From Closterium sp. NIES-65 (Eukaryota > Streptophyta > Zygnematophyceae > Desmidiales > Closteriaceae), in assembly GCA_948144175.1 (NCBI GenBank), contig CANXME010002517.1:682001-746000 (forward strand): a stretch of 64,000 nt of DNA. Direction: 5' to 3'. A program made the translations under genes and the position numbers. The notes beneath the pieces are model-generated. The model was given only the letters and a program-made list of their open reading frames with translations, did not search any database and was not told the origin of the DNA. This document shows positions 44,346 through 55,085 of this stretch, in pieces (positions within the stretch are counted from its first letter, which is position 1; each line of letters starts with the position of its first letter).

Positions 44346-47112
44346 ACTTGGGGGGTGCTGCGCCTGGGGATGCTGAGCCTGGGGGTGCTGAGACTGGGGG
44401 TGCTGAGCCTGGGTGTGCTGAGCCTAGGGGTGCTGCGCCTGGGGATGCTGAGCGTGGGGGTGCTGGGCCTGGGGGTGCTAAGCCTGGGTGTGCTGAGCCT
44501 GGGGGTGCTGAGCTTGGAGGTGCTCCGCCTGGAAGTTCTCCGGGTGCTTCGTCTCTGCGGGAGCCACTCTCTCCACGGGAACTGCGCGAGTGGTTTGCCC
44601 GGCGCTGGAGGCGTGCTACTGGTGCTGGAGGTTCTTCGGCTACTGAGGGTGCTGCTGTCGTCTTGGCTGTGCTCGTACTGGGAGTACTGGAGCTGCTGGG
44701 CCTGCGGGTTCGACTGGAGCTGGTGCTGCTGAGGGTGTTGGAGCTGAGACTACTGCTGGAGGTTCTGGCGCTGCTGGTGGTGCAGCTGGAGCGGGTGCTC
44801 CTGCTGGGGGTACTGATGCTCTACGTGTTGTGTCTGGCGTCGCCGCGCGGCCTCGACCGTACTTCGTTCCACTCCTGCAGCAGTTTCTTGGTCTTCCGCC
44901 TTCTACTCGTCCTCCTCCTTCTTTAGAGTGTCCACAGCCAGTCCCGTCACAGTTACAGTAGCAGCCTACCTCCCATTTGCCTGCTCCTTCTCCCTACACT
45001 GGTCCTACTGGAGGTCTTACTGAGCATCGTTTGTCTCCGTCTCGCCCTGCGTTGCCTGTCCGTGCTGCTCGCGCTAGTGGTCGTGGTTCGCGTCAGCGTC
45101 CTCCTCATGTCCCTGGCACGCACAGGATGTCTCTGTGTCCGTCCACTGCTCCTCTGCGTGCCCCTTTGCCTTCTCCTCCTGAGTCCTCTCTTCCTGCACT
45201 TCTCGACCCGGAGTCGGACTCTCTTCGTGCTGCCAGTCCTACTGTCACGCGTCTCCTGGCTACTGTCGTCACTGACCCTTCTTTCGAGTCCACTGCTGCG
45301 TCTGCCCTAGTTGCTGAGCTCGTCGACTTTGCTGCTCGCTGTCGCCTAGACTACGCTGCTAGTCTTGTCGCTGAGTCTGAGTCTGTCTGTCCCCCGTCCG
45401 TCGGGGGTGAGTGTGCCCTTGGCACGGACGTCCTCGAGGACAGGCAGGAGGAGTTCCTGTGCTTGGCCGCTGCTTCACCTCATCTCGTGTCCGTACTGCT
45501 TACCCCTGAGGGAGACCCGGATGCACTTGACATCCCGACTCCGCGCTCTTACGCGGAGGCGATAGAGGGTCCCTACTCTTCTCAGTGGCAGGCAGCTATG
45601 GATGCAGAGATGGCTTCCTGGAAGTCCACAGGCACCTATGTTGACGCTGTCCCCCCTCCTGGGGCGAACATCGTCAGTGGCATGTGGATCTTCAGGGTGA
45701 AGCGGCCGCCGGGTTCTCCGCCTGTCTTCAAGGCGCGTTACGTGGCTCGTGGCTTCAGTCAGCGGCAGGGAGTTGACTATTTTCAGACCTTCTCTCCCAC
45801 CCCAAAGATAACCACTCTTCGGGTATTGCTGCACGTTGCTGCTCACCGTGACTACGAGCTGCACTCTCTCGACTTCAGCACAGCTTTCTTGCAGGGCAGC
45901 CTGCACGAGGAGATCTGGCTGCGCCGCCCACCTGGCTTCACTGGATCTTTCCCTCCTGGTACCCAGTGGAGTCTCCGGCGTCCAGTCTACGGTCTCCGCC
46001 AGGCGCCACGTGAGTGGCAGGACACACTGAGGACTACGCTTGCGGCTCTTGGGTTTGCTCCTTCAACTGTCGACCCATCGTTGTTTCTGCGCACCAACAC
46101 TTCTCTGCCGCCGTTCTACATCCTCGTGTACGTTGATGACTTGGTCTTAGCCACAGCTGACACTGCTGGACTCGCCTACGTGAAGTCGGAGCTGGAGAAG
46201 AGACACACGTGCACAAACCTGGGTGAACTGCGCAGCTACCTTGGCTTGCAGATCACCCGGGACAGAGCACGCCGCACCATTACCCTGACTCAGTCACACA
46301 TGGTGCAGCAGGTCCTTTAGCGCTTCGGCTTCACGTACTCCTCGCCTCAGGCCACTCCTCTGCCTACTCGCCACTCGCTCTCAGCTCTGCCTTCGGATGA
46401 GTCCGTAGAGTCGAGTGGCCCGTATCCAGAGCTTGTTGGCTGCCTCATGTACCTGATGACCTGCACACGACCTGACCTTTCATACCCTCTTAGCATTCTC
46501 GCATGCTATGTTGCTCCTGGGAGACACCGACCAGAGCACATGGCTACAGCGAAGAGGGTGTTGCGCTACTTGTGCAGTACGTCGGGCATGGGGCTAGTGC
46601 TTGGAGGGCGGAGTCTAGTAGTCCTCACTGGGCACGCAGACGCTTCTTGGGCTGATGACCAGGCTACGCAGCGGTCGTCACAGGGTTACACCTTCAGCCT
46701 TGGTTCTGGCTCTGTTTCGTGGCGGGCTACTCGCTCGTCTTCTGTTCTCGGCTCCAGTTGTGAGGCTGAGATCTACGTAGGGGCCATGGCTGCACAGGAG
46801 CTTCGCTGGCTCACCTACCTGCTGACCGACCTTGGAGAGTCGCCTCGTTCTCCTCCAGTCCTGTACGTAGACAACAAGGCCATGCTGGCCTTGTGTCGAG
46901 AGCAGAGACTGGAGCACAGAACAAAGCACATTGCTCTTCACTACTTCCTTGCTCGTGAGCTACAGCAGCGTGATTAGTTGCGGCTTGCGTACGTGGCCTC
47001 TGAGGCCAACACTGCTGATGTTTTCACCAAGGCACTTGCGCCTTGTCATCATCAACGCTTCTGCACCCAGCTGGGTCTTGTACCTGTCTTGCCTCACTTG
47101 CTCACCTCTTGA
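44346..47112 (+). pseudogene. Copia B linker, reverse transcriptase and RNase H (broken)
   Basis: After linker repeats and a TAG near 44960, the reading is open from 44977 to 46320. It has GMWIFRVKRPPGS near 45680, FSTAFLQGSLHEEIWL near 45870 and YVDD at 46129-46140. A TAG (46318-46320) replaces a Gln codon. RNase H follows with HADASWADD near 46634, SSCEAEIYVGA near 46756 and VDNKAMLALC near 46867, a TAG at 46975-46977, and the normal end LLTS at 47112. Confidence 0.92.
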
Positions 47113-47217
47113 CCTTGCTTGTACTGTTACATATATATATACCTGCTCTTGCTTGTCTAGCCTTATATATATATGTGTACTCGTGCATGTGAACTGGCCT
47201 TGTGGCCTTGAACTTGT

Positions 47218-47255
47218 GCTCGGAATGTGTGGTGACTTTTTGATCCACCCTGAGC
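47218..47255 (+). promoter_or_regulatory. Conserved 3' hairpin (copy B)
   Basis: 38-nt stem-loop block, first stem GCTCGG/CTGAGC with one altered position, about 70 bp before the 3' LTR. Confidence 0.55.
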
Positions 47256-47323
47256 TTGCTTTGCTTTGCTTTGCTTGACTGGTCTTGTGACCCCTTGTTC
47301 TCCCCCAATTGCCTATGGGGGTG

Positions 47324-47454
47324 TGTCAGAACATATAGCTTGTGCTTATTGTGTAGGCTATAGTGGGGTAGCCCATAAGGGGTACAGCCCAATTAGGGTC
47401 AGTACTTGTACTCAGTTCATTCATAGTTCATTCATTCTCGTTTCTACTTTCTCA
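47324..47454 (+). repeat. Copia B 3' LTR
   Basis: 131 bp, two substitutions from the 5' LTR, preceded by the polypurine tract TATGGGGGTG. Confidence 0.95.
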
Positions 47455-47581
47455 ATACGACCCCACTGATGACAGCTGGGTTGCAGAAGCTGATATGGGC
47501 AACGCACTCCGTGCTCTCAAGGACTATCTTGTCAAGGACTATCTTGTCAAGCAGGGTGTTTCTCACGCCACCCAGCTTTGA
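47455..47581 (+). pseudogene. Gypsy C chromodomain end
   Basis: The reading cut at 39981 resumes with the duplicated ATACG and gives YDPTDDSWVAEADMGN, the second half of the chromodomain. A 15-bp unit (AAGGACTATCTTGTC) is repeated in tandem near 47518-47547, adding five residues. The stop is TGA 47579-47581. Confidence 0.88.
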
Positions 47582-47591
47582 CGGGGGGACG

Positions 47592-47961
47592 TGTGAGAGT
47601 ACGATGGCTTATGCTGGCTTTGCTAGCTTGCCTAGACTTTATTATGCAATATCTAGCTTGGGTTTTATTTATCGTGCATAGATATGCTTGATTTCCTACG
47701 TTATGTGCGTTCCTATATTTTATTATAGTTATAGCACCGAACCAGGTTACGTGTAGCGAACTCAAGCATATTCGGTTTCCACCGAATTGCTTTCTATCAA
47801 GTTCGGGAAGGTTCTGTTCGGGACGCTTCGCGACCCTCAAAACATCCGTGTAACACCTGGGTTACCTGCCTTGTGTCGAGACTGTATACAGCCTCGTGTT
47901 GTTCCCAGGTGGAGCATTCAATTCAAACTCTTTTTTCTGAGCTCGATCCTAGATCCTCACA
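47592..47961 (+). repeat. 3' LTR of Gypsy C
   Basis: 370 bp, TGTGAGAGTACGATGG to GATCCTCACA, preceded by the polypurine tract ACGGGGGGAC. The length equals that of the Gypsy F LTRs. Confidence 0.93.
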
Positions 47962-48079
47962 AAGATGGTCTGTAGGGAACAGTATTGGGACCCAAAGAAC
48001 TCCGTGAGTACGCTATCGGACCGGTTCGGGAAGTAGGGGTCGCGAGCCGTCTATCGCGCCGATAAGATCGATTTGTCAA

Positions 48080-49118
48080 GGGGGGTGATTGGCCGTGGGA
48101 GAAATATGGAGAGGAGTTCGCAAGAAGGGTGGATGATCAAGAAGAGTGTGGAAGGGTACCGGCGCTCAAGGAGCGCATCACTCGGGTGTGGTGCCTGGAG
48201 AGGGCACAATGCATTCTGGAACTATACGGGGGCATTGGGACGGGGTTGGCGGCTGCACTGAAAGCGGGTTGCTTCGTCCGGAAGTGAATCCATGTGAAGA
48301 AGGATCCCGTGGTGAGGCGGATGGCGAGGCATCACGCACAAAAGCTGTTGGAGGAATACCCACAGCAAATGCTGATTACGGCTATCCCTACTGAGGAGGA
48401 GACCGTGGACGATGTCCGCCACATCACAACGGGACAGATAGACACGTGGAGATAGATAAACCTGGTGGTGGCGGGATGGGAATGTCGAGGATACTCCCAT
48501 GCTAGGGAAGGAAGGGGAATGAATGATCCTCGTGGAGCCTCGTTCCTAGAGCAGAAGTGGGTGCTGGAGCTGATTCAAATAAGGGGGGATACTTTTTGTA
48601 TATCCACGAAAATGTTGACATGACGGACGATATGCGCTTGCCAGTGCAGGAGGCCTATGACGAGATCTATGAGGTCTTCGGGAGGGGTGTAGTAGCAGAC
48701 GCCGCACAGCTACGTTCAAGGGCTTATCGGCCTAGGCAATATTGGCAGAAGGGTGCCTCGGACGCAAACTTGCTTCACTCTCCAATCTAGATGCAACTAC
48801 CACACCCACGGCTGGTAGAGGACATCCTCTGACCAAACGGTCTGTCGGCTTCGGTTAAATTCGAGGGCCATCCGAAGCAATACCGATACAACAAGCCAAG
48901 AGAGCCCAGATGCGCTTGGCCGAGTCTCATTCCAGGATGTCGGGGGCCAGGAATGTGTTTGACACCCGCACGCGTACATGGGAAGAGCCGACAGCAGCAA
49001 AAAGGGACGCGGCTATGGGACACCTATGGCAGGCGACGAGTCATCCCTCGGTTACAAAGCAGCAGAGGAGGACGGCTCTAGGTAGGTCCGTGGACGTGAA
49101 CGTCATGACGTCGAGATG
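48080..49118 (+). pseudogene. C5-cytosine DNA methyltransferase domain of a retroelement (decayed)
   Basis: Conserved C5-methyltransferase motifs occur in order across three frames. Motif I (AdoMet site) is ILELYGGIGTGLAAALKAG at 48213-48269. Motif IV is LVVAGWECRGYS with the catalytic Cys at 48483-48485, Pro-Cys replaced by Glu-Cys. Motif VI is HENVD (ENV at 48608-48616). A motif VIII-like RSRAYRPRQYW lies near 48714-48746, and a motif X-like ALGRSVDVNVM near 49075-49107. About 340 codons fit one catalytic domain. TGA 48285, TAG 48453, stops near 48829 and 48856 and two frame changes show it is dead. An RT fragment follows 60 bp later, so I read it as retroelement-borne rather than a host DNMT. 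Confidence 0.78.
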
Positions 49119-49149
49119 AGCAGGATGCACTTGAAAACAAAGGAGATCG

Positions 49150-49345
49150 AACGGGAGATCGAGTTTAGCAAACGGCACTAGGAGAATTCGAGGTTCGCCT
49201 GTGGGCCAGCGGAATGACCCTGCCGTCTTCTAGCGGACTATGGATGTGGTGCTGCGAGGGATACCGTCCGCATCCTGCTACATCGATGATGTTGTGGTAT
49301 TCAGCCACCCTGAAAAGTGCAGGTTTGAGAGCATCAGTTTCTTGT
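49150..49345 (+). pseudogene. Ty3/Gypsy-like reverse transcriptase fragment
   Basis: QTALGEFEV near 49170 fits the strand before the RT palm. After a frame change, NDPAVF, a TAG where Gln is expected (49231-49233), and RTMDVVLRGIPSASCYIDDV follow. Catalytic YIDD is at 49279-49290, then VVFSHPEK. The order matches the conserved part of Gypsy RT (NAPAxFQ...YIDDxxxFS). It differs clearly from Gypsy F and C, so it is another family. RNase H and integrase are not seen. The methyltransferase domain lies directly upstream on the same strand. Confidence 0.75.
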
Positions 49346-49561
49346 CGGCGTAGATCTCTCGTCCGATATTTTCTCGTGACTTGGATCATCTTTTTCTATC
49401 GACCCTCATTGTCCGTGAACAAATAACCAATTTGCACATCCGGTTTCTTTACCTCTTTCTTCCCTCCTCATCACTTTCTTTCCTCCTCCCCTCACTCATA
49501 CCTTCCCTTCAGGAATATCGCTTCAACCTGATCTTCATCAAACGGTTCATCATCCTCTTGC
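49346..49561. other. Pyrimidine-rich interval
   Basis: From about 49436 to 49510 the + strand is almost all C/T, ending TTCCCTTCAG, which looks like a splice acceptor, but no convincing exon follows. Downstream the sequence enters the linker of Copia J on the other strand. I see no gene. Confidence 0.5.
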
Positions 49562-50226
49562 ATGCCTCCGGGACCAATGGCTCCAGCACCTCCTGTAGGT
49601 CCAGCTCCAGCAGTTCCTCCAACTTCAGCAGCTCCAGTACCTCCAATACGAGCACCTCCTGAACCAGCAGCTCCAGCACCTCCAGCAGCTCCAGCTCCAG
49701 TAGTACCTCCAGCTCCAGTAGTACCTCCAGCTCCAGTAGCTCCAGTACCTCCAACACGAGCACCTCCAGGACTAGCGGCTCCAGTACCTCCAACAGCTCC
49801 AGCTCCAGTAGCACCTCCAACTCCAGGGCCTCCAGCGGTAGGCCCCTCAGCTCCAGCAGAACCACTCCGGAGGCTCCACCGTAGAGCAAACCACTCGCGC
49901 AGCTGTAGTGGAGAGAGAGACTCCCGCCGTGACACGACACCCAACGGACCTACAGGCTCAGCACAATCGGACTCAGCACCCCCGAGCTCAGCACCCCCGG
50001 GCTCAGCACCTCTGGGCTCCGCAAGCTCAGGCTCAGCACCCCCAGGCTCCGCACCCTCAGGCTTAGCACCCCCAGACTCAGCAACCCCAAGCTCAATACC
50101 CCCAGGCTCCGCACGCTCAAGCTCAGCACCCCCAGGCCCCGTACGCGCAGGCTCAGCACCCCCAGATGCAGGACTCCTAGCAGCACCAGAGTCGACAGCT
50201 ACCTCGACATGCTCGACGAGGTCTAC
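49562..50226 (-). repeat. Copia J linker repeats
   Basis: Minus-strand units encode [10 protein letters not shown]-like and TGAGG-like peptides: about fifteen 15-bp units at 49960-50180, and Gly-Thr-Ala-Gly units at 49570-49860 on either side of an LREWF motif. The other strand gives long frames that are artefacts. Confidence 0.75.
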
Positions 50227-51320
50227 CTAGGACACAACTGAGGGAGCAGGACCCTGAGGGGGGAGGGGGTCTACCGGAGGAGGACTTGGTGCGGGGAAGA
50301 GCGGCGAGGGAGGGAGAGGGGCAGTGCGATAGGGGAAGAGACGGTAAAAGGGAACCGACTCGTCAAACGTGACGTCCTGAGAGGACAGGACACGGAGAGA
50401 GGTGGGGTGGTAAAACTGCCAACCAGGCGCGTCAGGGGGAAAGCCAAGGAAGACGCAGGGAACGGCGCGGGAGGAGAGCTTGTCTATGGAGGTATCGCGG
50501 ACAAAAGCACGACATCCCCAGACCTGGAACATCGACGCATCGCCAACCTCTCTCGTCCAACACAGTGTGGGCGAGGTCTCCGGCAAGGAGACACGGGGCC
50601 AGAGGTTGAGCCGATGCGCAGCGTACTGGACTGCAAACGGCCACAAAAAATGGGGGGCAGCCGCATGGATCATGGAGGTACGAGTGACCTCCATGACTAA
50701 GCCAATGCGGCGCTCAGCAACCCCATTTTGCTGCAGAGAGGCCGGAAGCATGAACGTCTGGCGAATGCCCTCCCCACGACAAAAGTCCCGCAGGAGGTCA
50801 GAGGAAAACTCACCACCTCTGTCAGAGTGCAGCCGCAGGACGGGAAGGTCCGTCTCGAACCGCTCGCGGAGCTAGAGACCAACAGCGCGGATCCAAAGGG
50901 TCAGTACATCAAGGTATCCCCCTTGCGGCGCAAGGGGAAGACCATGGTGTAACGTGTGTAGTCGTCGACAACCAACAGAAAGTACCGCTCGCGGCCCTAT
51001 CCACGGACGCGGGTTGGGCCCCACACGTCCAGGTGGAGAGTCTGCAGGGGAGCCTCTGTCGAGGGGAACGAGGAGGAGTGAGGAGCAGCGCGCTGCCTCC
51101 CCTTGACACAGGGAAGGCAGGGAGGGGCAGGCGAGGGTGGGAGGGGAGGCAGATACCTCGGAAGACCAAAGACAAGGAGACGGGAGTGCATGCCACGGAG
51201 GCGTGCCACAGAGGGGTGACCAAGGCGGTGGTGCCAAAGGAGCGTCTGGTGCGACAGGGCGCGACACGAGCAGGGGGCCGCAAGCTGGCGCAAACGCAAC
51301 TACCTGTGGAGGCGCAGTAG
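50227..51320 (-). pseudogene. Copia J integrase (broken)
   Basis: On the minus strand, LLWHHRLGHPS near 51240, CLPC near 51115, LHLDVWGP near 51030, and LHSDRGGEFSS in a shifted frame near 50830. QNGVAERRIGL follows near 50730 and PHFLWPFAVQYAAHRLNL near 50650. The D-D-E residues are recognisable, but stops near 50873 and 50960 and frame changes break it. Protease, which should precede it, has been deleted: gag sequence (CGKLHTQYR) runs directly into RPGSGLYTLTT. Confidence 0.82.
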
Positions 51321-51329
51321 TCAGTGTGT

Positions 51330-52515
51330 ACAGACCCGACCCAGGCCGACGGTACTGGGTGTGGAGCTTCCCGCATGTCTGACCAGTGCGGTCACCTGTG
51401 CGAATGACATATGGTCAGAGACCACTACCCCCAGCCGCCCCACTCTGAGCAAACCACTCACGTAGCTCTTGGGGCGAAAGGTGACCCTGCTGATGCCTCT
51501 GACCACCGCCCAGGCCTCCCCTCTGACTCGTACCACCCCGGCCGCCACCACTGCCACCGCCTCCACTCCCGCTGCCGCCACCACTGCCGCCGCCACTACC
51601 GCCACTGCCGCCATCACTGCCGCCACATACACCTCCACCCCCACCACCACTCCCTCCGCCACCGCCGCCCCCTCCACCGCCTCCACCGCCCCCACCGCCT
51701 GCACCTCTACCGCCCCTATCGCCCCTGCCTCCCCTGCCCCTGCCGCTACGGCGCCTCCCACTAGGGGCAAGCGCAGCTCCTACCTCCTCAACACGAAGGT
51801 AGTCAACAGCTGCAGCAGAGGCGACTTAGGGGAGAAGGGGGGAGGGCGAACACCCCTCAAAGAAGGGGGTGCGAGGAGTGCCACGAGAAGCGCCTACAGC
51901 GACTATGCTAGTCTCAACTGCAAGGAGGTGCTTCTCAAGCAGGTCGACAGTGAGGGTGGTGGGGTCAACGGCTAGAAGGAGGTACCTGATAGCGCTAAGA
52001 GAGTCAGGGAGGCCGGTGACTATGAAGTAGAGAGTGATGTATATGGGAGGAGGGTTCTTGGTGAGAAACTTGGCGGGAAGCGCAACGCGGTTGCAAGTGT
52101 CACTAGTACTAAGGTGAGAGACGAGGTCGGCTACTGTGGCAAAGGCGGACAGCTCTGGGAAGAGGTAGGGCAGGTGAAGGCGGCCTAGAGAAACAGTGGC
52201 CGGGGAGGAGTAACGAACGACTACAGCGTTGTATAGTGTTTTCGCTGTCTTGTGCTGTCCGAAGTGAGCGCGTTCGGCAAACGGCAGGTGATTACGAACG
52301 GCTAAGCAAGCAGCAGCATCACAAGTAAGCCACAGTGAGCGAGTCGTATTGTCAGCTGTTGTGGCAGGGGCGAAAGAGGCGCAAGACGTGAGGTCAAACA
52401 GTGAGACTCCGTCCTTGGAATCGCTCAGTAAGAGCAGTTGTAGGTCGTCGAGCCACGCATCGAACTCCATCGGGCGGCCCTCCGGATTGAACATGAGGAC
52501 ACTCAGCGTGGCCAT
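51330..52515 (-). pseudogene. Copia J gag (broken)
   Basis: ATG at 52515 gives MATLSVLMFNPEGRP, homologous to MATPSVL of the family. The capsid-like domain runs to PTTLTVDLLEKHLLAVE, and a TAG at 51826-51828 stops it before the poly-Gly region (51540-51770). A QELREWF motif follows near 51460. The first Cys of the Cys/His cluster is a TGA stop (near 51420). Confidence 0.85.
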
Positions 52516-53602
52516 AGCGGGCAGAGCGGTCTGGCGCGCTAGCAGCAGAGTAGCACGCAGGCAAGGCAAAGCAGGGCGGTGGCCAGCAGGGCGACTCTCA
52601 GAGCAGTAGCGCGGAGTAGGGGAGGGCGGCAGTCAGTAGGGCAGGGTGGCGCGGCTGTTGGCGGCGCTCAGGCAGGGCGGTGCGGCTAGCACGTGCAGGG
52701 CGGCGCGGCCAGCAGGGCTGTGCAGTAGGGTAGTGTAGTGCAGGGCGGCCAGCAAGGCAGTGATCAGCAGGGTAGTGCAGGCCAACAGGGCAGTTCAGGG
52801 CGGCGCTCAGTAGGGCAGGGCGGCATGGGCCAGCAGTAAAGGGCAGTGCAGGCCAGCAGTGCAGGGCAATGCAGGGCGGTGCAGGCCAGCAGGGCAGTGC
52901 AGGGCGGCGCTCAGTAGGGCAGGGCGGTGCGGCCAGCAGGGCAGTGCACGGGCAGGGCAGTCGTGCGTGCAGAACAGCAGCACGGAGTAGGGCAGGTGCA
53001 CGGGGCAGAGCTTATACGTGCAGGCAGGGCAGGGCAGTCGCGCTTGCTGGCACTACAGTGTGCAGGGCAATGACAGTAGTGCAGTAGAAGTAGGGCAGAT
53101 GCAGTAGTAGGGTGGTAGGGACAGCGGGCCGGCGAGGTGTAGGGCCAGTGCAAGTGCACGGGCGGCAGGGCAGGTGCGCACCGGCCTGGTGCGGGCTGTG
53201 CAGACTGCGTGCGGGCCTAGCGCGGGCTGTACTGGCTGCGTGCGGGCCAAGCACGGGCTGTATGGGCTGCGTGCGGGCCTGGCGCGGGCGGTACGGGCTG
53301 CGTGCCAGTCGTACGCGGGCTGTACAGGCTATACGCGGGCGGCGCGCGGGCTGTATGGGCTGCGCAAGGGCGACGCGCGGGCTGTACGGGCTACGCGAGG
53401 ACGGTTCGCGGGCTAAACGGGCCTGGCGCGAGCTGTACGGTCTACGCTCGGGCGGTTCGCGGGCTAAACGGGCCTGGCGCGGGCTGTACGATCTACGCTC
53501 GGGCGGTTCGCGGGCTAAAACGGGTAGATTTCAGGGCTGGAAAAAATGCTTAACGGTGGGCCCTCTAAAAAATGGTCCTTATGAAGGACCCGCTCTATAC
53601 CA
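52516..53602 (-). repeat. Copia J leader: GC-rich tandem arrays and PBS
   Basis: Two arrays are seen: 'gggcagggcggtgcggccagca'-like units at about 52600-52960, and 'cgggctgtacgggctgcg' units of roughly 30 bp at 53190-53520. GGGCCC and the primer-binding site follow next to the LTR. Confidence 0.75.
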
Positions 53603-53729
53603 TGTCGAGAAGAATAGGATGGTCATTAGGTCAAGGGGAGGGGTACAAGATCAACATCGAGTGAAATTCTGTACCCCCTAGTGCTAACACCGATATAGCC
53701 TAAACAACATAAGCATATATGTTTTGACA
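53603..53729 (-). repeat. Copia J 5' LTR
   Basis: In + orientation TGTCGAGAAGAATAGG to TATGTTTTGACA, 127 bp, bordered on the left by the primer-binding site. Confidence 0.85.
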
Positions 53730-54365
53730 AGGGGGGGGGGGGGGGGGGGGGGGGGGGAAGAAGCTGCCCCGCGGCTACATAGAGGCGGCGCGCGGGTGCA
53801 CGAGGCGGCGCGCGAGTGCAGCGGGGCGGCGTGCGGGTGAACGGGGCGACGCGCGGGTGCACATGGCCGCGCGCGGGTGCCACGGGTCGGCGCGCGGGTG
53901 CAGCGGGGCGGCATGGGGTGGCGCACGGGTGCTAACAAACCGTCGCGCGCCCTGGGCGCGCAGCGGGCAGAAAACCGCCGCGCGCCTAGGGCGCGTGGCG
54001 TGCAGAAAACGCCGCGCGCCCAGGGCGCGCGACAGGCAGGAAAATAGTCACGCGCCCGAAGCGCGCGACTGAAAGAACAGCGGAAGCGAACAGTGGGCCC
54101 ATTGAGAAAGGTCCTAGGAAAGTAACCGCTCTGATAGCATGTCAAAATAGGTTCCTAACTTATGAGAAGGAACCTAGGGTTTAGGCTAGGCAAGGAAGTA
54201 TCGAGAGGGTTGCCAAAGCAAGGAGGGGTTTCACTATAGGCTCAAGGGTACAAATATGAAAGAACAAGCATGAGAAGAAAGGTGCACCACCCAACAAACA
54301 AGATAACTACACAAAGTCTACACTACAGGAAGTTATAGAGTAATGTATACAATTACATTCTGACA
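53730..54365 (-). mobile_element. Copia L remnant: leader and 5' LTR
   Basis: A G run of about 29 (53731-53758) is followed by GC-rich units with 'ggcggcgcgcgggtgca' (53785-53930) and 'cgcgccctgggcgcgc' (53945-54020). Then come GGGCCC and, on the minus strand, a primer-binding site TGCTATCAGAGCGG, as in element K. The LTR at 54140-54365 (226 bp) runs TGTCAAAATAGG to CATTCTGACA. Gag and pol are missing. Copia J probably entered this leader at the G run. Confidence 0.75.
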
Positions 54366-55085
54366 ATTTGTTCACGATGTGATAACGTTAGGCAATGAAT
54401 AAGTCTGATTTTGCCTTGTGAAGTCTGGATACTTCAGACTTGTGTTTTTGCCGAACCTGAAAAATCAGAGTAGCCATTCGCTGGGAAATATGCCCCAGAC
54501 TAAAAAATTTCAGAGCCCCAGAACATCAGACTGGTTTTTTTTAATTAGTCACCTCTGCAAGGGACTCATTATTTGGTAAGCACGTACTGTACTCTGACTT
54601 TCTCAATATTCAGAAGAACATTTGTCTGAAGCACTCATTATTGGAAAAACGCCAACTCTGGAAAATCCGGAATATCAGAAGAGAAGGTCTGAAATTTGAG
54701 ACAACCAGACTAAAATAGTCTGATAAAATATGCCTAGGCTTCATGCGTGGATTGTGGACAAACCGAGATGGTGTCTTATCTCGACTCTCATTAGCTTGGC
54801 TCTCTTGTTAGCATTCTTTGCCATCAACCTTCTTGTCAATCGATCTATGCAAAAGGCGTCAAAGTGTGAATTTCCTGCCTTAAGATAAATATTCTTCTTG
54901 ATATGGGCTGATCATAGTGTAGTTTATCATCTCTGCATATCGTCTTTCTTCACCGATCGCTCTCCAGTTTAAGGACGTTCCAAAACGAAGCCTTCCAATA
55001 ACCTCTGTTGGTTTTCTCGATGAAGCTCGCCGTAGCAAGCTTTCAAATATGTTTAGCTTTCCCTTCAATAGCTACACATTCCGCC
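54366..55085. other. Upstream region of PARG
   Basis: AT-rich host DNA with scattered CAGACT/AGTCTG words and no protein similarity I recognise. An A/T-rich stretch at 54885-54900 (AAGATAAATATTC) could serve as a core promoter; that is a guess. An in-frame upstream ATG lies at 55020. Confidence 0.45.

Larger units (their letters stand above)
39982..47454 (+). mobile_element. Full-length Ty1/Copia retrotransposon B, nested in Gypsy C
   Basis: Two 131-bp LTRs (39982-40112 and 47324-47454) differ at two positions, so insertion was recent. ATACG is duplicated at 39977-39981 and 47455-47459. Total length is 7473 bp. Leader, gag, protease, integrase, linker, RT and RNase H are all present in order. 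Frameshifts in gag and linker and stops in RT/RNase H make it unable to encode its proteins now. It is the best complete reference for the family in this window. Confidence 0.96.
29248..47961 (+). mobile_element. Ty3/Gypsy chromodomain retrotransposon C, 5' truncated, with nested insertions
   Basis: The sequence begins within the end of gag, homologous to Gypsy F from about 21233. It continues through protease, RT, RNase H, integrase and chromodomain to a 370-bp 3' LTR (47592-47961). Copia D (31148-38553) lies between RT and RNase H, and Copia B (39982-47454) within the chromodomain. Removing each with one copy of its 5-bp TSD restores continuous Gypsy sequence. The 5' LTR and most of gag are absent; the left end abuts a Copia LTR. 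Confidence 0.93.
49562..53729 (-). mobile_element. Ty1/Copia retrotransposon J, 3' half lost
   Basis: Read on the minus strand from the right: 5' LTR (53603-53729, 127 bp), primer-binding site TGGTATAGAGCGGG, leader arrays, gag (ATG at 52515), integrase, and a Gly/Ala/Pro/Glu linker that fades out near 49562. Protease is deleted, and RT, RNase H and the 3' LTR are absent. It is related to the other Copia copies but more divergent, with LTR similarity to the remnant at 28691. Confidence 0.87.

Noticed and set aside
47962..48079. Start of the methyltransferase-bearing element
   Set aside because: The sequence after the Gypsy C LTR has stops in every frame and no LTR or PBS, so no boundary can be placed.
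48080..49118. Host chromosomal DNA methyltransferase gene
   Set aside because: No introns, no regulatory domains, embedded among transposons, and an RT fragment follows at once on the same strand; a retroelement origin is more economical.
49436..49530. Splice acceptor with a following exon
   Set aside because: The pyrimidine tract and CAG are good, but the sequence downstream soon becomes antisense Copia J linker and shows no exon-like reading.
53730..53760. G run as a telomere-like or G-quadruplex gene feature
   Set aside because: It is a homopolymer in a Copia leader comparable to the C run of element K; no telomere repeat is present.
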